Part shown: one piece after another, positions 8,660 to 17,414 of the stretch
Layout of the letters: the number at the start of each line of letters is the position of its first letter
How positions within the stretch are numbered: position 1 is the first letter of the stretch
Origin: Prauserella muralis
GTDB lineage: Bacteria; Actinomycetota; Actinomycetes; Mycobacteriales; Pseudonocardiaceae
Direction of reading: 5' to 3'
Assembly (NCBI RefSeq): GCF_003202285.1
Contig: NZ_MASW01000001.1
Location: 1,364,001 to 1,428,000, forward strand
DNA length: 64,000 nucleotides
Translations under genes and position numbers: made by a program
Notes under the pieces: generated by a model
What the model was told of the DNA's origin: nothing
Database searches by the model: none
Seen by the model: only the letters and a program-made list of their open reading frames with translations

Positions 8660-9345
8660 CGAGGGTGCTGATCGTCGAGGACGAGGAGTCGTTCGCCGAC
8701 CCGCTGGCCTTCCTGCTGCGCAAGGAGGGCTTCACGGCGGCCGTGGCCACCACCGGGCAGGAGGCGCTGGAGGAGTTCGACCGCAACGGCGCGGACATCG
8801 TGCTGCTCGACCTCATGCTGCCCGGGATGAGCGGCACCGACGTGTGCAAGCAGCTGCGCAACCGCTCGACCGTGCCGGTGATCATGGTGACGGCACGCGA
8901 CAGCGAGATCGACAAGGTCGTGGGCCTCGAGCTCGGCGCCGACGACTACGTCACCAAGCCGTACTCGGCGCGGGAGCTGATCGCCAGGGTGCGCGCCGTC
9001 CTGCGCCGCGGCGGGGAGCCCGGCTCGGAGGGCGAGCTGACCCCATTGGTGCTCGCCGCGGGCCCGGTGCGGATGGACGTCGAGCGGCACGTGGTGACGG
9101 TCGGTGGCAGCGAGGTGTCGCTGCCGCTGAAGGAGTTCGACCTGCTGGAGTACCTGCTGCGCAACGTGGGCAGGGTGCTCACCCGCGGCCAGCTCATCGA
9201 CCGGGTGTGGGGCGCGGACTACGTCGGCGACACCAAGACCCTCGACGTGCACGTCAAGCGCCTGCGCTCGAAGATCGAGCCGGATCCGGGGTCGCCGCGG
9301 CACCTGGTGACCGTGCGCGGTCTTGGCTACAAGTTCGAAAGCTGA
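8656..9345 (+). CDS. regX3: Response regulator RegX3
   Basis: OmpR/PhoB-type DNA-binding response regulator, partner of SenX3; in mycobacteria it controls phosphate uptake genes. The 229-residue protein has the acidic pair Glu8/Asp9, phospho-acceptor Asp52 in VLLDLMLPGMSG, the conserved lysine in YVTKPYSARELIARV and a C-terminal winged helix (LPLKEFDLLEYLL to GLGYKFES). GTG 8656 follows a strong AGGGAGGA at 8642-8649 and overlaps the senX3 stop; the open frame further upstream lies inside senX3. Confidence 0.95.
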   Translation: MTRVLIVEDEESFADPLAFLLRKEGFTAAVATTGQEALEEFDRNGADIVLLDLMLPGMSGTDVCKQLRNRSTVPVIMVTARDSEIDKVVGLELGADDYVTKPYSARELIARVRAVLRRGGEPGSEGELTPLVLAAGPVRMDVERHVVTVGGSEVSLPLKEFDLLEYLLRNVGRVLTRGQLIDRVWGADYVGDTKTLDVHVKRLRSKIEPDPGSPRHLVTVRGLGYKFES

Positions 9346-9358
9346 ACGCGCGGCCGGG

Positions 9359-9364
9359 TACCGT
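9359..9364 (+). promoter_or_regulatory. -10 box, leaderless Ppx/GppA gene
   Basis: TACCGT ends 8 bases before the GTG at 9373, so a transcript starting at the normal distance would begin at the start codon. No Shine-Dalgarno sequence is present. Confidence 0.5.
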
Positions 9365-9372
9365 AGGTTTTC

Positions 9373-10344
9373 GTGCGCCTAGGGGTACTCGACGTCGGGT
9401 CGAACACGGTCCACCTCCTGGTCGTGGACGCCCATCGTGGCGCCCACCCCACGCCCATGCACTCCGAGAAGACGGTGCTGCGCCTCGCCGAGCGGATCAA
9501 CGCGCGCGGCGAGCTGGGCAAGGAGGGCGTGAACGACCTGGTCCGGGCCGTGGAGTCGGCCAAGGAGTCCGCTCACCGGCTCGGCTGTGAGGACCTGATG
9601 GCCTTCAGCACCTCCGCGGTGCGCGAGGCCGCCAACGCGGGCAAGGTGCTGCGCAAGGTCACCGAGCAGACCGGCGTCGAGCTGCAGGTGCTCACCGGTG
9701 TCGAGGAGTCGCGGCTCACCTTCCTCGCGGTGCGGAGGTGGTTCGGCTGGTCGGCGGGAAAGCTGCTGGTCCTGGACATCGGCGGCGGGTCGCTGGAGGT
9801 CGCGATGGGCATCGACGAGGAGCCCGCGCTCGCCGAGTCCGTGCCGCTGGGCGCAGGCCGCATCACCCGCACCCGGTTCAGCCACGACCCGCCCACCCGC
9901 TCCGAGCTGGTCGACACCTCGGCGTGGCTGGAGGAGCAGCTGGCCGACCTGGCGAAGAAGGTCACGCGGCTCGGCGAGCCCGACCGCGCCGTGGCGACCT
10001 CGAAGACGTTCCGCTCGTTGGCCAGGCTCACCGGCGCCGCGCCGTCGGCGGCCGGGCCGCGGGTGCGCAGGGTGCTCACCGACACGGCCCTGCGTCAGCT
10101 GATCGCGTTCATCTCCCGGATGTCGTCGGCCGACCTCGCGCAGCTGGAGGGCGTCAGCTCCAGCAGGGCCCACCAGCTCGTCGGCGGAGCCCTCGTGGCG
10201 CAGGCCACGATGCGAGCGTTGTCACTCGAGGTCCTGGAGATTTGTCCCTGGGCGCTGCGAGAAGGTGTGATCCTTCGGCGGCTGGACCATGCGAACGGCA
10301 CCGATCACACTGCATTGTTGACCGGCCAGGGTCGGCACGAATGA
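9373..10344 (+). CDS. Ppx/GppA-family phosphatase
   Basis: 323-residue member of the exopolyphosphatase/guanosine pentaphosphate phosphatase family (ASKHA fold). Visible motifs: phosphate-1 LDVGSNTVHLLVVDA, AVREAANA, GVEESRLTF and phosphate-2 LDIGGGSLEVAMG. It lacks the C-terminal HD domain of long GppA proteins, as does M. tuberculosis PPX1, which lies at the same place after regX3. It probably degrades short polyphosphate; this links it to phosphate control by the neighbouring SenX3-RegX3. Confidence 0.88.
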   Translation: MRLGVLDVGSNTVHLLVVDAHRGAHPTPMHSEKTVLRLAERINARGELGKEGVNDLVRAVESAKESAHRLGCEDLMAFSTSAVREAANAGKVLRKVTEQTGVELQVLTGVEESRLTFLAVRRWFGWSAGKLLVLDIGGGSLEVAMGIDEEPALAESVPLGAGRITRTRFSHDPPTRSELVDTSAWLEEQLADLAKKVTRLGEPDRAVATSKTFRSLARLTGAAPSAAGPRVRRVLTDTALRQLIAFISRMSSADLAQLEGVSSSRAHQLVGGALVAQATMRALSLEVLEICPWALREGVILRRLDHANGTDHTALLTGQGRHE

Positions 10345-10432
10345 CGCCTGGGTTCACACTAGACGTGGGGTGGGGAGTGGGGGCTGTGCTCCCACTGGAC
10401 GCAGACGACGCGCGACGGGCACGGTGGAAAGG

Positions 10433-11860
10433 ATGACTCGAGACAGCGACGGCGGCCGGCCACAGAAGACCGTGGCCGAGCTACTCGCCGAGCATGGCGG
10501 CCAGGTCGGCGGCGCTCCGCGCCGCCGGCGGCGTCGCGCTGCCGAGGACGACGACGCCCCACGGCAGCCGGGCGAGCGCAGCATCAGCGACACGGCGCCA
10601 CAGGCGATCATCGACCGGGTGCGCTCCGAGGGGCCTCCGCCCGCGGAGCCACGCAACGGCGCCGCACCCGCACCTGAGCAGGGCGAACCCCAGCCCCCGG
10701 CACGGCGGCGCCCACCGCGTGCCGTGCCACCCGCCCCGGCCCAGGGCACCGGCGGCTATCCCGTGCCGCCACCGGAGGACGCGGGCAGGCCACCACTGCC
10801 GCCGCGCCAGGCCAACGGCGTTCCGCCCGCGAACGGTGTGGCCCCGCCCGCCAACGGGGTGGCCCCGCCCGCGGGTGGCGTGGCTCCGCCGCCCGCCGAA
10901 CAGCACGATCGCCGGTCGGCCACCCGGAGGGTGCCGCCGGTGGCGCCCTCCTCGCCGCCGGAGCCGCCGCCCACGGCGGAGGGCACCCTGGCCGCACGGC
11001 TGGACGGCCTCGGCGAGGCGCCCGCCCCCGAACAGCCGCCGCAACCCCCGCCCGCGCCGCCACAGGGCACGGGCGGCTTCGGCCTGCCGCCGAGGCGGCG
11101 CAGACCGCCGAGGGGCGCTCCGCCCCCACCGCCCGAGCCGAACACCGAGCAGTTCCCGGCCGTGGCGGGCCCGGAGGCCACGCCCGCCGACGCCGGTCCC
11201 GCCGCCGACGAGCCGCCTGCCGGACTGGCTGGCTGGCGGATGCGCAAGCGGGACGCGCAGCTGGAGGACACGGAGGTGGGCGTCATGCCTGCCGTGCCCC
11301 CCGGCGGCCCTCCCGGCCACGCGCCCGCCCCGCAGGGGCGGCCCGGCGAGGACGCCGACGAGGGCCCGCCCACCGGGTTCTACGTCCCGAACTTCGACGA
11401 CGAGGACGCCGACGGTGCGGGTGCGCCGTTCCGCACCGGTGTGCTCGACGACGACCCGCTCGGCGAGGGCGGCCGGGACCCGGCCTACGACGACCCGTAC
11501 GACGAGTCCTACGGCGACTACGAGGCCGATGACGAGGACTACGGCGACTACGAGGACGAGCCCGCCGAGGAGGCGGAGTACGCCGACGAGGAGGCCTCTC
11601 CCGCCAAGCAGTGGCTCGCGCTGGCGGGCCAGCTCGCGCTGGGCGTCGCGGGTGGCGCGGCCGTGTGGCTGGGCTTCAACTGGCTGTGGGGCCAGCTGCC
11701 TGCCGCCGCGCTCGTCGCGGCGCTCGTCGCCACGGTCGGGCTGGTGTGGATCGTCCGTAAGGTGCGCAGGGCGGAGGACCTGCAGACCACCGTGCTGGCC
11801 CTGCTGGTGGGACTGGTGGTCACCGTGTCGCCCGCCGCGTTGCTGCTCGTCTCCAGGTAG
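10433..11860 (+). CDS. Proline-rich membrane protein of unknown function
   Basis: 475 residues. The first 75 carry a basic patch (APRRRRRRAAEDDD). Residues about 75-300 are dominated by proline, alanine and glycine and include a tandem run of NGV(A/P)PPA-type octapeptides. An acidic tyrosine-rich segment follows (DPYDESYGDYEADDEDYGDYED). The C-terminus has three hydrophobic helices (from QWLALAGQLALGV to VSPAALLLVSR). By position it is the counterpart of Rv0497. ATG 10433 (MTRDSDGG) is preferred to ATG 10370, which adds a stretch unlike the family. A disordered cytoplasmic arm anchored by a helical C-terminus seems likely; no enzyme domain is visible. Confidence 0.8.
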   Translation: MTRDSDGGRPQKTVAELLAEHGGQVGGAPRRRRRRAAEDDDAPRQPGERSISDTAPQAIIDRVRSEGPPPAEPRNGAAPAPEQGEPQPPARRRPPRAVPPAPAQGTGGYPVPPPEDAGRPPLPPRQANGVPPANGVAPPANGVAPPAGGVAPPPAEQHDRRSATRRVPPVAPSSPPEPPPTAEGTLAARLDGLGEAPAPEQPPQPPPAPPQGTGGFGLPPRRRRPPRGAPPPPPEPNTEQFPAVAGPEATPADAGPAADEPPAGLAGWRMRKRDAQLEDTEVGVMPAVPPGGPPGHAPAPQGRPGEDADEGPPTGFYVPNFDDEDADGAGAPFRTGVLDDDPLGEGGRDPAYDDPYDESYGDYEADDEDYGDYEDEPAEEAEYADEEASPAKQWLALAGQLALGVAGGAAVWLGFNWLWGQLPAAALVAALVATVGLVWIVRKVRRAEDLQTTVLALLVGLVVTVSPAALLLVSR

Positions 11861-11863
11861 CGC

Positions 11864-12661
11864 GTGAGCGCAGCGATCCCCGTCGGACTGTCCACGGCGT
11901 CGGTCTGGCCGCTGCGTGCGGGCACCGGCTTCGAGATCGCCTCGTCGCTCGGCTTCGACGGCGTCGAGGTGATGGTGTGGGCGGATCCGGAGAGCCAGAG
12001 CGTCGCGACGCTGCGCAAGCACAGCCGCGACACCGGGATGCCGGTGCTGTCGGTGCACTCGCCGTCGCTGCTCATCACCCAGCGCGTCTGGTCACCGGAT
12101 CCCGTCGTGCGGCTGCGCCGTTCCGTGGAGGCCGCGATGGAGCTGGAGGCGCGCACCGTGGTGGTGCATCCGCCCTTTCGCTGGCAGCGCCGTTACGGTG
12201 ACTACTTCGCCGACCTGGTGGCGGAGCTGGAGGAGAGCAGCGGCGTCGACATCGCCGTGGAGAACATGTTCAAGGTCCGTCCGCCGGGTGGTGGCCGCAC
12301 CAGCCGGGTGTCGGCGTTCCGGCCGTCGATCGATCCGACCGACGTCGGCTACGCCCACTACACGCTGGACCTGTCGCACACGGCGGCGGCGGGCATGGAC
12401 GCCTTCGAGCTCGCCGAGCGGATGGGTGAGGGGCTGACGCACGTCCACCTCGCCGACGGCACCGGCGCGCCCAAGGACGAGCACCTCGTGCCCGGCCGGG
12501 GCGTTCAGCCCTGCGCCGAGCTGCTGGAACACCTCGCGGGGAACGCGTTCAGCGGGCAGATCGTGCTGGAGGTGAACACACGAAGCGCGCGCACGAGGGA
12601 TCGCCGGGTCGCGGATCTGGCGGAGTCCCTGTTGTTCACCCGCCTGCACCTCGGCCAGTGA
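11864..12661 (+). CDS. Sugar phosphate isomerase/epimerase (TIM barrel)
   Basis: 265-residue protein of the AP endonuclease 2/xylose isomerase-like TIM barrel family. Conserved pieces are LGFDGVEVMVW near the N-terminus, VVVHPPFRWQ, the metal-ligand glutamate in IAVENMF, LDLSHTAAAGMD, THVHLADGTGAPKDEHLVPGRG and the final IVLEVNTR. The substrate is unknown. It starts 3 bases after the proline-rich protein and corresponds to Rv0498. Confidence 0.85.
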   Translation: MSAAIPVGLSTASVWPLRAGTGFEIASSLGFDGVEVMVWADPESQSVATLRKHSRDTGMPVLSVHSPSLLITQRVWSPDPVVRLRRSVEAAMELEARTVVVHPPFRWQRRYGDYFADLVAELEESSGVDIAVENMFKVRPPGGGRTSRVSAFRPSIDPTDVGYAHYTLDLSHTAAAGMDAFELAERMGEGLTHVHLADGTGAPKDEHLVPGRGVQPCAELLEHLAGNAFSGQIVLEVNTRSARTRDRRVADLAESLLFTRLHLGQ

Positions 12662-12914
12662 GCCCGCCTCAAGATCAACTGTTCGCTTGGGCACACACCC
12701 GATTCCTCTCTGTCACACGTACAGTTCTCTCCGTGGAGCCGTTCGCCTTGCTGTATGAGGTCCGGCCTGGTGAGCAGCGCCGGCCGGCGGCGGAAGGGGA
12801 GACCGTGCGCGCGTACGTACCGTCCGGTGACCAGCCGTTCCGGGATGCGACGTCGAGAGACGTAGCGGGTCCCGGGGCCCGCCCCACCTGCTGCCGAGTG
12901 CTGGTCGGCCGTTC
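12662..12914. other. Intergenic region, nothing recognised
   Basis: A 253-base gap before the thioesterase gene. A frame opens at GTG 12658 and could encode 86 residues, but it lacks the strong third-position G/C of neighbouring genes and resembles no family. A short GC hairpin (about 12867-12884) lies in the second half. Probably a promoter and leader region. Confidence 0.4.
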
Positions 12915-13736
12915 GTGAGCACCGTGGACTTCGAGCCGACGTCCTTCGGCGCGGCGGTCGCCGTGCGTTCGCTCGGCGACGGCACGTTCACCGCCGACCT
13001 GCGCCAGGAGTGGTCCATCGGAGGCCACCCGCATGGGGGATTCCTGATGGCTCTGCTGGCGAAGGCGGGCGTGGCCGCGCTCGCCGAGCGCGGAGAGGCC
13101 GCCGACCCGATGGCGGTGAGCACGGAATTCCTCCGCCCGCCCGCGGTCGGGCCGGTGCTGCTGCGCACCGACATCCGCAAGATCGGCCGCAGGGCCACCG
13201 TGGTGGCGGTCGGACTCGAGCAGCGGGGCCGCAGTTGCGTCGAGGCCAGGGTGACGGTCGGCAGGCTGCCGACGCGGCGGCCGGTGTGGAACGACGCACC
13301 GGCGCTGCCCGCGGAGCCGCCCCCCGGCGCCATCACGCTGTCCAGCGAGAGCTCCGGTGGCATGTTCCACCTGGCCAAGGGCTGCGACGTGCGGGTGGAT
13401 CCGGCCACGGCGGGGTTCCTCGTCGGGCGCACCGGCGACCCGCCCCGGCTGCGGCTGTGGGCCCGGCCGAGGGACGGCGACGCCGACGCCTTCTTCGCGC
13501 TGCTCGCGGGCGACATCAACCCGCCCGTGGTGTTCAACCTCGGCAGGGTCGGCTGGGTGCCCACGGCGCAGCTGACCGCGCTGGTGCGCTCCCGTCCCGC
13601 GCCGGGCTGGCTGCGCGTGCACGTGGACTGCCGGTCGATCCAGGACTCCTGGTTCGACTCCGACGCCACGGTGGTGGACGCGCAGGGCCGCATCGTGTGC
13701 CAGGCGCGCCAGCTGGCGCTCGCCCCGTCGGCGTAG
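12915..13736 (+). CDS. Acyl-CoA thioesterase-like hotdog protein
   Basis: 273 residues in two hotdog halves, as in the TesB-like thioesterase family. The N-terminal half has WSIGGHPHGGFLMALLAKA, a typical hotdog helix start, and STEFLRPPAVGPV. The second half includes WVPTAQLTALV and the late strand RIVCQARQLAL. It likely hydrolyses acyl-CoA thioesters, but catalytic residues cannot be assigned with certainty. Counterpart of Rv0499 by position. Confidence 0.78.
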   Translation: MSTVDFEPTSFGAAVAVRSLGDGTFTADLRQEWSIGGHPHGGFLMALLAKAGVAALAERGEAADPMAVSTEFLRPPAVGPVLLRTDIRKIGRRATVVAVGLEQRGRSCVEARVTVGRLPTRRPVWNDAPALPAEPPPGAITLSSESSGGMFHLAKGCDVRVDPATAGFLVGRTGDPPRLRLWARPRDGDADAFFALLAGDINPPVVFNLGRVGWVPTAQLTALVRSRPAPGWLRVHVDCRSIQDSWFDSDATVVDAQGRIVCQARQLALAPSA

Positions 13737-13773
13737 CGCGCCGCCCTGCGGGCAGGCCCGTCTGCGGCTTGCC

Positions 13774-13779
13774 TAGTCT
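13774..13779 (+). promoter_or_regulatory. -10 box, leaderless proC
   Basis: TAGTCT ends 6 bases before the proC ATG. No Shine-Dalgarno is visible, which supports a leaderless mRNA. Confidence 0.5.
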
Positions 13780-13785
13780 CGGGGC

Positions 13786-14598
13786 ATGACGACTATCGCC
13801 GTACTGGGTGCCGGCAAGATCGGCGAGGCGCTGCTGTCGGGGCTGCTGCACGGCGGCCGCAGCGCGAGTGACCTGCTGTTCACCGAGCGGCATCCGGAGC
13901 GGGCCGCCGAGCTGACCGCGCGCTACGGCATCGCCGCGGTCGAGGTGGCCGACGCGGCCAAGCGCGCCGACGTGCTCGTCGTGGCCGTCAAGCCGCAGGA
14001 CATCGACCCGGTGCTGGACGAGCTCGCGCCCCTGGTGGGGCCCGGTTCGCTGGTGGTGTCGCTGTGTGCGGGCCTTCCGACGTCGCTGTACGAGCGCAGG
14101 CTCCCCGAAGGCACCCCCGTCGTCCGGGTGATGCCGAACACCCCGATGCTGGTCAACGAGGCCATGAGCGCGGTGTCGCCGGGTAGCCACGCCACCGCCG
14201 GGCACGTTCGCATCGTCGAGGAGATGCTGTCCTGCGTCGGCAAGGTCGTCGAGGTGCCCGAGTCGCAGCAGGACGCGGTGACGGCGCTGTCCGGCTCCGG
14301 GCCCGCCTACTTCTTCTTCCTGGTCGAGGCCATGATCGACGCCGGGATCCTGCTCGGCCTTCCCCGGGCCGTCGCCGAGCAGTTGATCGTGCAGTCGGCG
14401 GTCGGCGCGGCGAAGATGCTGGCCGAGGGCAGCGAGCACCCGGTGATCCTGCGCGAGAACGTCACCTCGCCCGCGGGCACCACGATCAACGCGATCCGCG
14501 AGCTGGAGAAGCACGGCGTCCGGGCCGCGTTGCTCGCCGCGATCGAGGCGGCGAGGGACCGATCGGTGGAACTCGGCAAGGGGCACGAACGCGACTGA
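13786..14598 (+). CDS. proC: Pyrroline-5-carboxylate reductase
   Basis: Last step of proline synthesis: reduces pyrroline-5-carboxylate with NAD(P)H. The 270-residue protein starts with the Rossmann loop VLGAGKIGEALLSG, has VVAVKPQDI, VRVMPNTPMLVNEAM and the proline-binding SGSGPAYFFFLVEAM, and ends with ENVTSPAGTTINAI, all diagnostic for P5CR. The start fits the family with no extension. It lies between the thioesterase gene and the small HTH gene, as in mycobacteria. Confidence 0.96.
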   Translation: MTTIAVLGAGKIGEALLSGLLHGGRSASDLLFTERHPERAAELTARYGIAAVEVADAAKRADVLVVAVKPQDIDPVLDELAPLVGPGSLVVSLCAGLPTSLYERRLPEGTPVVRVMPNTPMLVNEAMSAVSPGSHATAGHVRIVEEMLSCVGKVVEVPESQQDAVTALSGSGPAYFFFLVEAMIDAGILLGLPRAVAEQLIVQSAVGAAKMLAEGSEHPVILRENVTSPAGTTINAIRELEKHGVRAALLAAIEAARDRSVELGKGHERD

Positions 14599-14613
14599 TC
14601 CGGCGGCCACGCT

Positions 14614-14632
14614 GCGCGGGGTCGCCCCGCGC
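14614..14632 (+). terminator. Hairpin terminator after proC
   Basis: GCGCGGGG and CCCCGCGC form an 8-bp perfect stem with a TCG loop, starting 16 bases after the proC stop. There is no clear U-tract. Confidence 0.55.
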
Positions 14633-14782
14633 GTGGGCCATTCGGGCCAGTCGTTCCCCTCGATAGCCGTCGCACGAGTCCCAGCAGTCCCGCTACCCTC
14701 GGTGGTAGCACGTGCGTGTCGATACCGCCCGGTGGGGAAGCCAGGCGGCGCGACACGTGTCAAGGGACATGGTGAAAACCTT

Positions 14783-15001
14783 ATGCTGCCGAACAGGAAA
14801 GACGACGTGCCGGGCGGGCCCCGGCAGGTCCAATTCTTGACGGTCGCTGAAGTCGCGTCGCTCATGCGCGTCTCCAAGATGACCGTCTATCGCCTCGTGC
14901 ACTCGGGCGAGCTGCCTGCCGTTCGCGTCGGCAAGTCGTTCCGGGTTCCCGAGAAGGCCGTGCACGACTATCTGGACAACGCGTACTTCGACGTCGGCTG
15001 A
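14783..15001 (+). CDS. BldC-like helix-turn-helix protein (excisionase family)
   Basis: 72-residue MerR-type single winged helix: FLTVAEVASLMRVSKMTVYRLVHSGELPAVRVGKSFRVPEKAVHDYLDNAY. It is the counterpart of Rv0500A, in the same place between proC and the bS22 gene. It probably binds DNA; targets are unknown. ATG 14783 gives the length usual in the family; the frame is open back to 14633 but that part is not conserved-looking. Upstream there is a GCTACC/GGTAGC inverted repeat (about 14694-14711). Confidence 0.85.
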   Translation: MLPNRKDDVPGGPRQVQFLTVAEVASLMRVSKMTVYRLVHSGELPAVRVGKSFRVPEKAVHDYLDNAYFDVG

Positions 15002-15120
15002 GCCGCGCGCGTCCCGTGCATGGCAAGGCCGAGGCGAGGTGCCGGAAAAGCCCCAGGTAGGCTGATAGGCCGTTCGCGTGCTTGCCCATGCGAGGGAACG
15101 ACCGACGTGAAGGAGCATCT

Positions 15121-15222
15121 GTGGGCTCGGTGATCAAGAAGCGCCGCAAGCGTATGTCCAAGAAGAAGCACCGCAAGCTGCTTCGCCGCACGCGGGTGCA
15201 GCGCCGCAAGCAGGGCAAGTAA
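15121..15222 (+). CDS. Small ribosomal subunit protein bS22
   Basis: A 33-codon gene, GTG to TAA, encoding [20 protein letters not shown] and then [13 protein letters not shown], almost entirely basic. It matches the AURKAIP1/COX24-domain mini-protein seen as bS22 in mycobacterial 70S structures (Rv0500B at this position in M. tuberculosis). It sits on the 30S subunit and binds rRNA. AAGGAG at 15110-15115 lies five bases before the GTG. A TAGGCT at 15058-15063 may be the promoter -10. Confidence 0.92.
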   Translation: MGSVIKKRRKRMSKKKHRKLLRRTRVQRRKQGK

Positions 15223-15229
15223 GCACGGC

Positions 15230-15254
15230 CCCCTGCGCGTCACGCGTTCAGGGG
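15230..15254 (+). terminator. Hairpin terminator after bS22 gene
   Basis: CCCCTG/CAGGGG with an inner CGCG/CGCG pairing around a TCA loop, starting 8 bases after the stop codon. Confidence 0.5.
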
Positions 15255-15383
15255 AGTCCTGGTGGCCGCGAGGCGTAACCCCGGTAAATAGCGTGTTAGG
15301 GACGGTTCCGCGACCCGTTCCCGGGAGTAACATCCGACTAGCGCCTCGCCTTTGCACCCCATTCGTGCCCGCCAGGGGGTTTG

Positions 15384-16418
15384 ATGCCGTCCAACATCGT
15401 CCTCGTCACCGGGGTCGCCGGCGAACTGGGCGGCAGGCTGCTCACGCGGCTGGGGAACAACCCGGACCTGGAACGGGTCATCGGTGTCGACACCTCCCCG
15501 CCGCGTGAGGAGGTCCTGCGCCGCATCGGCCACGCCGAGTTCGTCCGCGCGGACATCCGCAACCCGCTGATCGCCAAGATCATCAGCACTGCCCGGGTCG
15601 ACACGGTGGTGCACGCCTCGACGACGTGCCACCCGGCGGGTCCCGGCAGGCGGATGGCGATCAAGGAAGTGAACGTCATCGGCACGATGCGCCTGCTCGC
15701 GGCCTGCCAGCGCTCGCCGCTCGTGCGCAAGCTCGTGGTCAAGTCGACGGCGGCCGTGTACGGCGCCAGTTCGCGCTCGCCCGCCGTGTTCACCGAGGAC
15801 TCGGAGCTGATCCCGGCCTCGTCCAACGGCTACGCCAAGGACGCGGTGGAGATGGAGGGCTACGTCCGCGGCCTTGCGCGGCGGCGGCCCGACATCACGG
15901 TGACCACGGCCCGGCTGGTGAACCTGATCGGGCCGGACGTGGACACGGTGCTCTCCCGCTACTTCGCGATGCCCGTCGTGCCGACGGTGTTCGGGTACGA
16001 CGCGCGGCTGCAGCTGGTGCACTCCTCCGACGCCCTTGCCGTGCTGGAGCAGGCCACGCTGCACGACCGGCCGGGCGTGTTCAACGTCGGAGGGGACGGT
16101 GTGCTGACGCTGTCGCAGGCCATCCGCAGGGCCGGGCGGGTGGAGCTGCCGGTGGCGCGCGCCATGATGCCGTCGGTGAGCAGGCTCCTGCGCGGTGCGC
16201 GGGTCGTCGACTTCTCGTCCGACCAGGTGCGGTTGCTCAACTTCGGCCGGGTCGTGGACAACACCCGGCTCAAGAAGGTCTTCGGCTACATCCCCCGGTG
16301 GACCACCCAGGACGCGTTCGACGACTACGTGCAGGGCAGGGGCCTGCGACCGGTCGTCGACGGGCAGCGGCTCGCCGGGCTGGCCACCGCGGTCGACGGT
16401 TGGAGGGCGAAGCTGTGA
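15384..16418 (+). CDS. NAD-dependent epimerase/dehydratase (GalE-like)
   Basis: 344-residue extended SDR. N-terminal dinucleotide-binding VLVTGVAGELGGRLLTRL, FVRADIRNP, VDTVVHAS, KSTAAVYG and a YxxxK-like YAKDAVEMEGYV segment are visible. It corresponds to Rv0501 (annotated galE2), but the family is not shown to be a true UDP-galactose epimerase, so the substrate is open. ATG 15384 follows AGGGGG at 15374-15378. It overlaps the acyltransferase gene by 4 bases. Confidence 0.85.
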   Translation: MPSNIVLVTGVAGELGGRLLTRLGNNPDLERVIGVDTSPPREEVLRRIGHAEFVRADIRNPLIAKIISTARVDTVVHASTTCHPAGPGRRMAIKEVNVIGTMRLLAACQRSPLVRKLVVKSTAAVYGASSRSPAVFTEDSELIPASSNGYAKDAVEMEGYVRGLARRRPDITVTTARLVNLIGPDVDTVLSRYFAMPVVPTVFGYDARLQLVHSSDALAVLEQATLHDRPGVFNVGGDGVLTLSQAIRRAGRVELPVARAMMPSVSRLLRGARVVDFSSDQVRLLNFGRVVDNTRLKKVFGYIPRWTTQDAFDDYVQGRGLRPVVDGQRLAGLATAVDGWRAKL

Positions 16419-17392
16419 CGACGAGCAGTTCCGCGCAGGTCATCCCCCTGCACAGGGACGGGGGCGGCCCCGGGCGCGGGCAGGCGCCGCGACCGGACCG
16501 GGACGCGCCGGTGGTGCTGTTCCCGGGCGGTTCGGCCGGCACCGGGCCCGCCGCGGAGCAGGACCGGCTCGGCAGGCTGCTGACGTTCCTCGCGCACCGG
16601 CTCACCGGTGACTTCACCGTCGACGAGTTCGGCTTCGACCCGGAGCTGACCGAGACGGTGGTGCTGCCGCCGCTGCGGCTGCTCTACGACAGGTGGTTCC
16701 GCGTCGAGACCCACGGCGTGGAGAACCTGCCGCTGGACGGCGGGGCCCTGCTGGTCTGCAACCACTCGGGTGTGCTCCCGCTCGACTCGGTCATGACGGC
16801 GCTCGCCGTGCACGACAACCACCCGTACCACCGGCACCTGCGGATGCTGGGTGCCGACCTGGTGTTCAAGACACCACTGCTGGGCACGCTGGCCCGCAAG
16901 TCGGGGCAGACGCTGGCGTGCGCGCCGGACGCGGAGCGGCTGCTCGGTGCCGGTGAGCTGGTGGGCGTGTGGCCGGAGGGGTTCAAGGGCGTCGGCAAGC
17001 CGTTCTCGTCGCGGTACCGGCTGCAGCGGTTTGGCAGGGGCGGCTTCGTCTCGGCGGCGCTGCGCACCGGCGTGCCGATCGTGCCGGTGTCGATCGTCGG
17101 CGCCGAGGAGATCTACCCGAAGCTCGGTGACCTCAAGCCGCTGGCCAGGCTGCTGGGCCTGCCGTACTTCCCGGTGACGCCGTTCTTCCCGCTCCTCGGG
17201 CCGCTGGGTGCGGTCCCGCTGCCCACGAAGTGGCACATCGAGTTCGGCGAGCCGCTGCCCACCGACGCCTACGACCCCGAGGCGCACGAGGACCCGATGC
17301 TCGTGTTCAACCTCACCGACCAGGTGCGCGAGGCCATCCAGCAGATGCTCTACCGGCGGCTGTCGCAGCGACGCAGCGTCTTCAAGGGCTGA
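16415..17392 (+). CDS. Lysophospholipid acyltransferase family protein (PlsC-like)
   Basis: 325-residue membrane-associated acyltransferase. After a variable N-terminal 80 residues the PlsC domain shows CNHSGVLPLD (acyltransferase motif I with the catalytic histidine), VFKTPLLGTLARK, VWPEGFKGVGKPF (motif III) and VPIVPVSIVGAEE (motif IV). It probably acylates a glycerolipid or glycolipid. Counterpart of Rv0502. The GTG start overlaps the stop of the epimerase gene (GTGA), so the two are translationally coupled. Confidence 0.85.
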   Translation: MTTSSSAQVIPLHRDGGGPGRGQAPRPDRDAPVVLFPGGSAGTGPAAEQDRLGRLLTFLAHRLTGDFTVDEFGFDPELTETVVLPPLRLLYDRWFRVETHGVENLPLDGGALLVCNHSGVLPLDSVMTALAVHDNHPYHRHLRMLGADLVFKTPLLGTLARKSGQTLACAPDAERLLGAGELVGVWPEGFKGVGKPFSSRYRLQRFGRGGFVSAALRTGVPIVPVSIVGAEEIYPKLGDLKPLARLLGLPYFPVTPFFPLLGPLGAVPLPTKWHIEFGEPLPTDAYDPEAHEDPMLVFNLTDQVREAIQQMLYRRLSQRRSVFKG

Positions 17393-17414
17393 GGGTCCGG
17401 GGACCGGCGGCGGG

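Noticed and set aside
12658-12918. 86-codon frame starting in the isomerase stop codon
   Set aside because: Weak third-position G/C compared with neighbours, no recognisable domain, and it ends inside the thioesterase start.
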